From assembly GCA_902797415.1 (NCBI GenBank), contig CADBSQ010000096.1, positions 1 through 13,716 on the forward strand: DNA of 13,716 bases, given 5' to 3'. Position numbers and translations under genes: made by a program. This document shows, piece after piece, positions 5,525-12,281 of the stretch. Below the pieces are notes generated by a model. That model saw only the letters and a program-made list of their open reading frames with translations. It did not search any database and was not told the origin of the DNA. Numbering within the stretch: position 1 is the stretch's first letter; the number at the start of each line of letters is the position of its first letter. The DNA comes from an uncultured Erysipelotrichaceae bacterium (GTDB taxonomy: Bacteria; Bacillota_I; Bacilli_A; RF39; UBA660).

Positions 5525-7384
5525 ATGGATTATGATATTATTGTAGTAGGCGGCGGACACGCTGGTATTGAGGCTGCATACGCTGCAAGCAAATTGGGTA
5601 ATAATACGCTTTTGGTAACAGGTTCAATAAATAACATTGGAGATATGCCATGTAATCCATCAATAGGAGGTACTAGCAAAGGTATTATAGTTAGAGAAAT
5701 AGATGCTTTAGGTGGACTAATGGGAAAAATAACCGATAAAGCTGCATTACAAATTAAAATGTTAAATAAAAGTAAAGGCCCGGCTGTACATTCTCTTAGG
5801 GCACAAGCAGATAAAGAAACTTATCCAAAATTTATGATAAAAACTTTACAGAATTTACAAAATTTGACAATAATGGAATCTATAGTTGAAAATATTATTG
5901 TAAATAATCAAAAAATAGGTGGAGTTGTTTTAGACTCAGGTGAAAAAATCACATCCAAATGCGTAATTTTAACAACAGGAACTTATTTAAAAAGTGATAT
6001 TCTAATAGGTGATAGTGTAACACCATCTGGACCCCATGGAGAAAAAAGGTCCAATCATTTAAGTGATCAACTTAAAGGTTTAGGTTTTAACATCATTAGG
6101 CTAAAAACTGGAACACCACCAAGAATAGCTAGAGATTCCATTGATTATAATCTTTTAAGAAAAGAACCAAATGATTTGGAAAGATATTCATTTAGCTTTG
6201 ATGAAATACCAAATTATGATGTTAATAAACAGGTTGATTGTTACGTAGTTAACACTAACAGCGAAACACATAACATTATTAATAATAACTTATTAAGATC
6301 AAGTATGTATGGTGGTATAGCAACTGGTATTGGACCAAGATATTGTCCTAGTATTGAAGATAAAATAGTACGATTTAATGATAAGGAAAAACATATATTA
6401 TTTTTGGAACCACAAAGCAATGTTAAGGAAAGCAAATACTATAACTCTATGTATCTACAGGGATTTTCTACTTCAATGCCAAAAGATGTACAAGAAGAAA
6501 TGCTTCATTCATTAGTTGGATTTAAAAATGCAAAAATTCTTGAGTATGCATATGCTATTGAATACGACGCAATCTATCCAACTCAGATTAAACCATCATT
6601 AGAATCAAAATTAATTGAAAATTTATTTACCGCTGGACAAATAAATGGAACAAGTGGTTATGAAGAAGCTGCTGGGCAAGGTATAATTGCTGGAATTAAT
6701 GCTAACCAAAAAATTAGGAATAAAGAACCCCTAATACTTAAAAGAAATGAAGCTTATATTGGAGTTTTAATTGATGACTTAGTTACAAAAGGGACAATTG
6801 AACCTTATAGAATGTTAACTAGCAGAGCTGAATTTAGATTAATATTAAGACACGATAATGCCGATTTAAGGCTTAGAAAGTATGGTTATAAAGTCGGTTT
6901 AATAGATGAAAAACAGTACAATAAATTATTAGAAAAGGAAAAAGAAATAAAGCAAATAATTAAGAAATTCAAAGAAACGAAAATATCTAAAAACGATTTA
7001 AAAAAATATTTTGATACTGATAAGTCATACTTATTATCTGAATTGATAAAAAGGCCTGAGATAAACATTCATAATTTAAGTGAATTAATTGATACAGAAA
7101 GTTATAATAAAGAAGCTTTGGAGGAAGTATTAATTGAATTAAAGTACGAAGGTTATATAAAGAAGACTTATCAACAAGTTGAAAAATTGACTAAAGCAGA
7201 AAGTAAAAAGATACCATCTGATATTGATTATGATAAAGTAAGTAACTTAGCAAGTGAAGCTAGAATTAAGCTTAAAGAAATTAAACCACTTACTATTGCT
7301 CAAGCTTCAAGAATAAGTGGAGTTAATCCTAGTGACATATCTTGTTTAACAATCTATCTAAAAAAGGAATATAAAAATGACTGA
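5525..7384 (+). CDS. mnmG: tRNA uridine modification FAD-binding subunit MnmG (GidA)
   Basis: This is the flavoprotein partner of MnmE in U34 tRNA modification. The FAD dinucleotide fold opens the protein with VVGGGHAGIEAA (7-18). MPCNPSIGGTSKG (41-53) carries conserved Cys43, and KSKGPAVHSLRAQADK (82-97) follows. GPRYCPSIEDK (270-280) holds the second conserved cysteine, Cys274, and TAGQINGTSGYEEAAGQG (369-386) is the C-terminal FAD motif. The length of 619 residues is typical. AGGGAAGTGA at the end of mnmE supplies the ribosome-binding site, and the gene overlaps rsmG by 8 nt, so the three genes look translationally coupled. The stop is TGA. Confidence 0.97.
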   Translation: MDYDIIVVGGGHAGIEAAYAASKLGNNTLLVTGSINNIGDMPCNPSIGGTSKGIIVREIDALGGLMGKITDKAALQIKMLNKSKGPAVHSLRAQADKETYPKFMIKTLQNLQNLTIMESIVENIIVNNQKIGGVVLDSGEKITSKCVILTTGTYLKSDILIGDSVTPSGPHGEKRSNHLSDQLKGLGFNIIRLKTGTPPRIARDSIDYNLLRKEPNDLERYSFSFDEIPNYDVNKQVDCYVVNTNSETHNIINNNLLRSSMYGGIATGIGPRYCPSIEDKIVRFNDKEKHILFLEPQSNVKESKYYNSMYLQGFSTSMPKDVQEEMLHSLVGFKNAKILEYAYAIEYDAIYPTQIKPSLESKLIENLFTAGQINGTSGYEEAAGQGIIAGINANQKIRNKEPLILKRNEAYIGVLIDDLVTKGTIEPYRMLTSRAEFRLILRHDNADLRLRKYGYKVGLIDEKQYNKLLEKEKEIKQIIKKFKETKISKNDLKKYFDTDKSYLLSELIKRPEINIHNLSELIDTESYNKEALEEVLIELKYEGYIKKTYQQVEKLTKAESKKIPSDIDYDKVSNLASEARIKLKEIKPLTIAQASRISGVNPSDISCLTIYLKKEYKND

Positions 7385-8072
7385 GATAATTTTTTATGAA
7401 GAATTAAAAAAAATAAATATAGATTTAACAAATAAACAAAAACAACAATTTAGGGATTATTTGAATTATTTAATAGATTACAATAAGATTATTAACCTAA
7501 CCGCTATTACTGAAAAAAACGAAATATATTTAAAACATTTTTATGATTCTTTGTTAGTAGCAAAGTACTACAGTTTTTCAAATGAAAAAGTTTTAGATAT
7601 TGGTTCTGGTCCAGGATTCCCTGGTGTTCCACTATTAATTTGCTTTCCAGACATTCAATTAACAATAATAGAATCAAATACTAAAAAAGTTGTATTTCTA
7701 AATAATCTAAAAGAAATACTTGGCTTGAACTTTGAAATAGTTAATGAAAGAGCGGAAATACACGCAAAAAAAGTTAGAGAAATTTTTGATGTTGTGGTAT
7801 CAAGGGCAGTAGCTAATTTAAGTATATTAGCTGAATTATCCATTCCTTTTTTAAAAAATGGTGGAATATTGATTTCATATAAATCAAAAGCTGAAGATGA
7901 AATTTTAAATATAGATAAATGTTTAAAAAAACTTTCTTCAATTTTACAAAAAGTAGAAAAAACATTTTTAATAGATGATATAGTAAGAACCTTTATTTTT
8001 ATTAAAAAAACAGGACCTACTGATTTAAAATATCCAAGAGAATATAAAAAAATTAAAAAAAATCCATTGTAA
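7377..8072 (+). CDS. rsmG: 16S rRNA (guanine-N7)-methyltransferase RsmG (GidB)
   Basis: RsmG methylates N7 of G527 (E. coli numbering) in 16S rRNA with S-adenosylmethionine. The sequence shows NLTAI (40-44), the SAM-binding loop DIGSGPGFPGVPL (74-86), an acidic end of strand 2 (IIES, 97-100) and SRAVA (142-146). A C-terminal YPR precedes KKIKKNPL, resembling the usual YPR...KKPL ending. The length of 231 residues is normal. It starts inside the last codons of mnmG (AAAAAGGAAT upstream), the standard mnmE-mnmG-rsmG arrangement. Loss of this enzyme gives low-level streptomycin resistance in other bacteria. Confidence 0.96.
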   Translation: MTEIIFYEELKKINIDLTNKQKQQFRDYLNYLIDYNKIINLTAITEKNEIYLKHFYDSLLVAKYYSFSNEKVLDIGSGPGFPGVPLLICFPDIQLTIIESNTKKVVFLNNLKEILGLNFEIVNERAEIHAKKVREIFDVVVSRAVANLSILAELSIPFLKNGGILISYKSKAEDEILNIDKCLKKLSSILQKVEKTFLIDDIVRTFIFIKKTGPTDLKYPREYKKIKKNPL

Positions 8073-8168
8073 AACACTTAAAATAATGCAAAAACTAATT
8101 GCAAAAAACTAAAAATTAAAGTAATATTATAATAGGGTATTTTATAAGAATAGCAAAGGGGCAAGGAA
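8073..8168 (+). promoter_or_regulatory. rsmG-noc gap with candidate noc promoter
   Basis: TATAAT at 8128-8133 has no good -35 at normal spacing. TTGCAA (8099-8104) with TAATAT (8122-8127) at 17 nt is the alternative. TGCAAAAA(A)CTAA occurs twice in tandem (8088-8111). A strong ribosome-binding site, AAAGGGGCAAGGA, leads to the ATG at 8169. An in-frame TAG at 8151-8153 excludes an earlier noc start. Confidence 0.4.
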
Positions 8169-9356
8169 ATGAATACTGAAACAGTTGAACAAATATTTGT
8201 TGAAGATATTATTCCTAATAGGTTTCAACCGAGAAGTACTTTTAATGATAAAGATCTCAGAAATCTATCAGATTCAATTAAGAACTACGGAATTATTCAA
8301 CCACTAATCTTAAGAAAAATAGGAAATAAATATGAGATAATTGCTGGAGAAAGAAGGTATAAAGCAGCTTGTATTGCAGGCTTGAAAACTGTGCCAGCAA
8401 TTGTGAGAAATTTAACAGACGATGAAAGTGCTGAAATCGCACTTATAGAAAACTTACAGAGAAAAAATTTAACAAGTATAGAAGAAGCCCAAAGCTATCA
8501 ATATTTATTGAATAGGGGATATGTTACAGAAGAAAAACTAGCTAATACTCTTGGCATAGATAAATCAACGATTGATAATAAATTAAAATTATTACAATTA
8601 AGTGAAGTTGTTCAAAATGCATTATTAAATAATCGGATAAGTGAAGGTCATGCGAGAAGTTTATTAAGACTTACTAATACCGCTGAACAACAAAATATGC
8701 TTAATAGAACAATAAATGAGCGATTAACCGTGAAACAATTAGATAATGAAATAAATAAAGTTTTAAATATCGATTCGAATGATCACTTACTTGATAAAAC
8801 TGAAGGGATGGATACTATGAATACAAATCAAGATATTAATATCAAAACAGATAATACTACAGTAAATGATACTACAAGTTCTTTAACTAATAATGAAAAA
8901 CCAAAAACTAACATATTTGGTTTTCAAATACCAAGTGAATCAGAGCTTGAAAGTGAGGCTCCAAACCTTGATACAGAAACAAAAGGAGAGGAACCAATGG
9001 AACAGATAGGTTTTAATCCATTTGCTTTTTCTGTTAATGATAATAATAATAATCAAACAGAAGAAACTACTGATACTTCTTCTAATAATTCTAATGAAAG
9101 TACAGACAGTGAGGATTTAGAGAAATTTGAAATGTTTGATATTTTTGGTGATAGCGTTAATCCAAATGAGCAAGCTGATACTGATAAAGAAACAGAAGAA
9201 ACTCCTAAATCTTTTAATTTAGGCGATGAAATCAATAAGGTTAGGGAACTCATTAGTATTATAAAAACCGATGGATTTAAGGTTGAAATGGAAGAATATG
9301 ATCTAGAAGATGTATACCAAATTAATATAAGAATACAAAAACAATCTGTTGAATAA
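8169..9356 (+). CDS. noc: Noc-like nucleoid occlusion protein (ParB/Spo0J superfamily) with long acidic linker
   Basis: The N-terminal CTP-binding ParB domain has IIPNRFQPR (14-22), GIIQPLIL (41-48), GERRYKA (60-66) and ENLQRKNLTSIEEA (94-107). An HTH domain follows (LGIDKSTIDNKLKLL, 128-142). The C-terminal dimer domain (about 353-391) ends VYQINIRI, close to my memory of the Bacillus Noc ending, and the gene follows rsmG as noc does. Noc binds chromosomal sites and keeps FtsZ from assembling over DNA. Odd points: 395 residues against about 283 in Bacillus; no N-terminal membrane helix; an acidic Asn/Ser/Thr-rich linker at about 202-350 with three aromatic motifs (250, 281 and 320); and HTH specificity positions that read K132, K138, Q143 and G160, a mixture of Noc and ParB types. 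No parA or second parB is in view, so it may serve as ParB. Family certain, Noc call fairly sure. Confidence 0.8.
   Translation: MNTETVEQIFVEDIIPNRFQPRSTFNDKDLRNLSDSIKNYGIIQPLILRKIGNKYEIIAGERRYKAACIAGLKTVPAIVRNLTDDESAEIALIENLQRKNLTSIEEAQSYQYLLNRGYVTEEKLANTLGIDKSTIDNKLKLLQLSEVVQNALLNNRISEGHARSLLRLTNTAEQQNMLNRTINERLTVKQLDNEINKVLNIDSNDHLLDKTEGMDTMNTNQDINIKTDNTTVNDTTSSLTNNEKPKTNIFGFQIPSESELESEAPNLDTETKGEEPMEQIGFNPFAFSVNDNNNNQTEETTDTSSNNSNESTDSEDLEKFEMFDIFGDSVNPNEQADTDKETEETPKSFNLGDEINKVRELISIIKTDGFKVEMEEYDLEDVYQINIRIQKQSVE
8803..8819 (+). promoter_or_regulatory. internal ribosome-binding site and in-frame ATG (Met217) in noc
   Basis: AAGGG at 8803-8807 lies 9 nt before an in-frame ATG at 8817. 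Initiation here would give a 179-residue product made of the linker and dimerisation domain. Use of this start is a hypothesis. Confidence 0.3.
8981..8999 (+). promoter_or_regulatory. strong internal ribosome-binding site and in-frame ATG (Met277) in noc
   Basis: AAAAGGAGAGG at 8981-8991 precedes an in-frame ATG at 8997, with 8 nt between AGGAG and the ATG. It is as good as most true starts in this window. It would yield a 119-residue product with two aromatic motifs and the dimer domain but no DNA-binding part. Confidence 0.38.
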
Positions 9357-9372
9357 ACAGATTATTTTTTTT
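9343..9372. terminator. bidirectional intrinsic terminator shared by noc and the PBP gene
   Basis: AATCTGTT (9343-9350) pairs perfectly with AACAGATT (9356-9363) around the 5-nt loop GAATA. On the + strand eight T (9365-9372) follow. On the reverse strand the stem is followed by G and five T. The stem overlaps the noc stop codon and the PBP stop codon, so one structure serves both convergent genes. Confidence 0.8.
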
Positions 9373-11278
9373 GATTTTCATAAATTGGTTCTGTACCTTT
9401 TACAAAGAAAAATAAAGATCTTTTCTTAGCATCATAGCTACCTGTTATGGGATTTAAAGGTACTGCAATTATATTATTTGGCTTTTCATACCATGAGTTT
9501 TCTAATTTTCTTTGTGATTCTTCCATAGTATCAGCCCATATGTTTTTAGTGATACTTGAATACCCATCTGTTTTTTTTTCATTTTTGTCTTGACCAGTCC
9601 ATACTAATAATAAACCATTTCTGTTATAGCCAATGACCCAATGATCATAATTAGTGGTGCCAGTTTTTATGGCGTAATCTTTGGTTAATCTTCCCGCAAT
9701 ACTAATTGCTGTTGGAGAATTGTAATCTATAAAATCTTTATTATATGTATTTTTCATCATTTCATTTACTATATACACATTGTCATAATTTAATACTTGT
9801 TCTTCTCTATTATCCTTCTTATATAATATATTTCCCTCTAAATCTTCTACTTTTCTAATGAAATAAGTATCTTTTTTTATTCCGCCACTAGCCAGAGTGG
9901 TATAGCATGAGGCATAATCCAGTAAATTAATTTCTTTTGCACCTAATGCAAGAGAAGGATTATAATCAACATTTTCTTGTAAGCCAGCATTTTTGAGTGT
10001 ATTAATTAAAGCATCCTCACCTAAAAATAAATGCGTTTTAACCGCATAGACATTATCAGAATATGCTAATGCTGCTGCCATAGTTATTTTTTTATTCGCA
10101 TATAAATCATTATAATTTTGTGGAGAATACACTTTATCATTATCTAAATTGAATGTCGTTTTTTCACTTTTAAACGTTGAAGCCATGGTTAAACCATTTT
10201 CCAGCGCGGTATAATATAAGAAAGGTTTTATTGTAGATCCAACTTGTCGTTTTGATTTTAGCACTCTGTTATATTGACTAAGATTATAATCTTTTCCGCC
10301 AGCCAATGCTTCTATTTCTCCAGTTGTAGGATTAATATAAACTGCAGCAACCTCAGTATTATCATTTTTCATATTATTATTAATTGCTTTTTCTAAGCTT
10401 TCCTGTGTTTTCATATCTAAAGAACTATATATTTTTAAACCTCCAGATTTAGCCAAAGAATCAGGTATCTGTTTAATTTTACTTAATTCATCCAGTACTG
10501 CATCTTGATAATACATGATACTTGTCAAATTATTACTTTTTCTTTTACCAATAATCCTAATTTTTTTCTTAAATAAATTATTATATTGTGTCCTAGTTAT
10601 ATAATTGTTCTCATACATTTTTTTTGCTACAATTTTAGCACGCTTTATAGAGTTATCATAATAAGACAATGGATTAAAATATGTTGGACTTTTAGGAATG
10701 CTTGCCAAAATACAGGATTCTTCTACAGACAATTCACTTGGTTTTTTATTAAAATAGAAGCTTGCTGCACTATCTATTCCATAATTTCCTTGTCCAAAAT
10801 TAATAGTATTTAAGTATCCTTCTAATATATCATCTTTTGAATACTGTAATTCTATTCTTGAAGTAAGTAAAGCTTCTTCAACCTTTCTTTTCCAAGTTTT
10901 ATCAAAGGATAAATACAAATTTTTAACATACTGTTGACTAATTGTGGATGCTCCCTCAACCACTTTTTTATGTTTTATATTTTTAATAATTGCACTGATT
11001 ATTCTGGGATAATCAAAACCCTTATGCTTGTAAAAGTTTTTATCTTCAATACTTAATATTGCATTTTTAAGATTAGGATTTATATTGTTAATATCTACCC
11101 AAGAATTTGAACCTGAGCCTTTATAAATTAAATCGTTATTATTGTCATATAAATAGAACTTATTACTAGATTTTATTTGAATTTTTGGTGAAAAGTATGA
11201 ATACAAATATAATCCACTTAATGCTAATATAGAAATTAATGTAAAAAGTATTAAAGTTTTAAATATAAATTTAATCAT
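9362..11278 (-). CDS. class A (bifunctional) penicillin-binding protein, PBP1A family
   Basis: It polymerises lipid II into glycan strands and cross-links the peptides outside the cytoplasmic membrane. Numbering from the first ATG at 11335 (657 residues), one membrane helix lies at 22-46. The GT51 transglycosylase domain has EDKNFYKHKGFD (97-108, catalytic Glu97), GASTISQQYVKNL (128-140), and LEGYLN with GQGNYGIDSAA (171-191). The transpeptidase has STIK (Ser367, Lys370), SDN (426-428) and KTGT (557-560), so all key residues are present. I favour the ATG at 11278 (Met20; 638 residues): AAGAGTGAT lies 9 nt upstream and a -10 candidate sits just before it, whereas the 11335 ATG has no ribosome-binding site. 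The gene runs against its neighbours and is convergent with noc. It shows that the organism makes peptidoglycan. Confidence 0.94.
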   Translation of the reverse strand: MIKFIFKTLILFTLISILALSGLYLYSYFSPKIQIKSSNKFYLYDNNNDLIYKGSGSNSWVDINNINPNLKNAILSIEDKNFYKHKGFDYPRIISAIIKNIKHKKVVEGASTISQQYVKNLYLSFDKTWKRKVEEALLTSRIELQYSKDDILEGYLNTINFGQGNYGIDSAASFYFNKKPSELSVEESCILASIPKSPTYFNPLSYYDNSIKRAKIVAKKMYENNYITRTQYNNLFKKKIRIIGKRKSNNLTSIMYYQDAVLDELSKIKQIPDSLAKSGGLKIYSSLDMKTQESLEKAINNNMKNDNTEVAAVYINPTTGEIEALAGGKDYNLSQYNRVLKSKRQVGSTIKPFLYYTALENGLTMASTFKSEKTTFNLDNDKVYSPQNYNDLYANKKITMAAALAYSDNVYAVKTHLFLGEDALINTLKNAGLQENVDYNPSLALGAKEINLLDYASCYTTLASGGIKKDTYFIRKVEDLEGNILYKKDNREEQVLNYDNVYIVNEMMKNTYNKDFIDYNSPTAISIAGRLTKDYAIKTGTTNYDHWVIGYNRNGLLLVWTGQDKNEKKTDGYSSITKNIWADTMEESQRKLENSWYEKPNNIIAVPLNPITGSYDAKKRSLFFFVKGTEPIYENQKK

Positions 11279-11385
11279 GCTTACATTATCACTCTTTCTC
11301 TTATTAGTATGTTTTATAATAAAGGATTTAAACATTAATGTTGAAAAAAATTATTTCTATGATAATATATAATCGAGTTGATTTT
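11279..11385. promoter_or_regulatory. divergent promoter region between the PBP and DUF1934-like genes
   Basis: Reverse strand: TTCAAC (11345-11340) and TATTAT (11321-11316) are 18 nt apart, a weak promoter for the PBP start at 11278. Forward strand: TATAAT at 11315-11320 overlaps it and another lies at 11368-11373, both without a clear -35. The overlapping -10 elements suggest that the two genes compete for one short control region. Confidence 0.4.
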
Positions 11386-11715
11386 ATGAAAAAGTTAAAT
11401 TATTCTATAATGCGAAATGACGTAAAGATTTATTCTTCTGATTCAAACTATATTTTAAAAAATAATATTATTACTTTTTATCATGAGAAAATTAAACTTA
11501 TTATTAACAGACAACATGAGAGTTTTACTAGAGAAACTAATGATGATATATTGTTTATTAGTGATATAGAATCATATGTATTTTTAAAGTCTGAAAATGC
11601 TAAGTTTAAATTAGATTTAGATCATTTTTCTTTTAATATCAATAATGCAACTATGGTTATTAGTTATCAAATATCAGGAGACAATGAAACTGTAAAGATT
11701 GTAATTAATTTATAG
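11386..11715 (+). CDS. small beta-rich protein, probably DUF1934 (YwiB-like)
   Basis: A 109-residue protein (125 if the ATG at 11338 is used) with no signal peptide or membrane segment. Alternating hydrophobic and polar residues suggest a beta barrel. The second half, with ESYVFLKSENAKFKLDL and then ATMVISYQISGDNETVKIVINL, fits the pattern I recall for DUF1934/YwiB: a hydrophobic strand, then I-Y-x-h and a closing strand. Position supports this, because DUF1934 genes often lie between a class A PBP gene and argS-rpoE in Bacilli; argS is absent here. I choose 11386 because GAGTTGAT (11375-11382) resembles an extended ribosome-binding site and the extra N-terminal 16 residues look unlike the family. 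The 11338 ATG has AAAGGA 11 nt upstream, so it remains possible. The biochemical role is unknown. Confidence 0.55.
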   Translation: MKKLNYSIMRNDVKIYSSDSNYILKNNIITFYHEKIKLIINRQHESFTRETNDDILFISDIESYVFLKSENAKFKLDLDHFSFNINNATMVISYQISGDNETVKIVINL

Positions 11716-11752
11716 TATTTGATTTAAAAATGAAAAAAGTTCTAGTTATTTG

Positions 11753-11781
11753 TTGACATATCATTAATTATATGTCATAAT
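11753..11781 (+). promoter_or_regulatory. strong rpoE promoter containing a perfect inverted repeat
   Basis: TTGACA (11753-11758), a 17-nt spacer and CATAAT (11776-11781) form a near-consensus sigma-A promoter. TGACATAT (11754-11761) and ATATGTCA (11770-11777) are exact reverse complements separated by 8 nt. The repeat spans the spacer and reaches into both promoter elements, as an operator would. Transcription would start near 11788, leaving a leader of about 70 nt before rpoE. No terminator is visible between the preceding gene and this promoter. Confidence 0.8.
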
Positions 11782-11858
11782 GCATTCGAGTAATTTTTAT
11801 ATGAACTATATTTTTTCTTAGTGCATATAATAATTAGAATAATTGTGGAGGAATATTA

Positions 11859-12266
11859 ATGAAAAAAATTAGTATTAGTAAAGAAGAATTAGAAATGATG
11901 AATTATAATGATATTGCACATTTAGTTTTAGAAAATAGGAAGAAAAAAATGAAGACTATAGACCTATTTAAAGAGGTATGTAATCTTTTAGAACTTGATG
12001 AAAATAAATATGATGATCATATAACAGATTTCTTTTCTTTATTAAGCACTGATAAAAGATTTATTATGCTTGATGGCGGTTATTGGGATTTAAAAATTAA
12101 ACATAACAAAGGTATAGAGATAGATGAAGAAGTCTTAGAGGATGATGATGACGATGATGAAGATTTTATCGAAGAAATACCACTAGAAGATTATTCAGAT
12201 GACGATGATGAAGAAAATGATTTGAGTGATTTAGTTATTATAGATGAGGACGAAGACGAACTATAA
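11859..12266 (+). CDS. rpoE: DNA-directed RNA polymerase delta subunit
   Basis: Delta is a small accessory subunit of RNA polymerase found in Bacilli. It displaces nucleic acid, lowers open-complex stability and sharpens the response to initiating NTP levels. The N-terminal HARE-HTH domain spans about 8-80 (MMNYNDIAHLVLENRKKKM, then TDFFSLLSTDKRFIMLDGGYWDL). The tail from 88 is a disordered run of Asp and Glu with two blocks, DDDDDD at 95-100 and DDDD at 114-117, encoded by GAT/GAC triplets. At 135 residues it is shorter than the 173 of Bacillus subtilis because of the tail. TGGAGGAA at 11846-11853 is the ribosome-binding site. It lies 15 nt before prfA and may share its promoter. Confidence 0.94.
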   Translation: MKKISISKEELEMMNYNDIAHLVLENRKKKMKTIDLFKEVCNLLELDENKYDDHITDFFSLLSTDKRFIMLDGGYWDLKIKHNKGIEIDEEVLEDDDDDDEDFIEEIPLEDYSDDDDEENDLSDLVIIDEDEDEL

Positions 12267-12281
12267 GAAAGGGAGATAGTT

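Noticed and set aside
5776..5784. GGCCCGGC in mnmG as a possible Noc site
   Set aside because: It lacks the ATTTCCCGGGAAAT symmetry and encodes the conserved KGPAV of MnmG.
7655..8077. 140-codon open frame on the reverse strand opposite rsmG
   Set aside because: It covers the real rsmG in antisense, with no family resemblance and no promoter or ribosome-binding site.
10586..10813. 75-codon open frame on the + strand opposite the PBP gene
   Set aside because: Antisense to the conserved transglycosylase region; Cys/Trp/Ile-rich composition typical of a shadow frame.
11791..11830. TTATATG / CATATAA pairing in the rpoE leader as a riboswitch or attenuator
   Set aside because: Only 7 A/T-rich pairs with a 20-nt loop and no terminator or known aptamer pattern; expected by chance in this composition.
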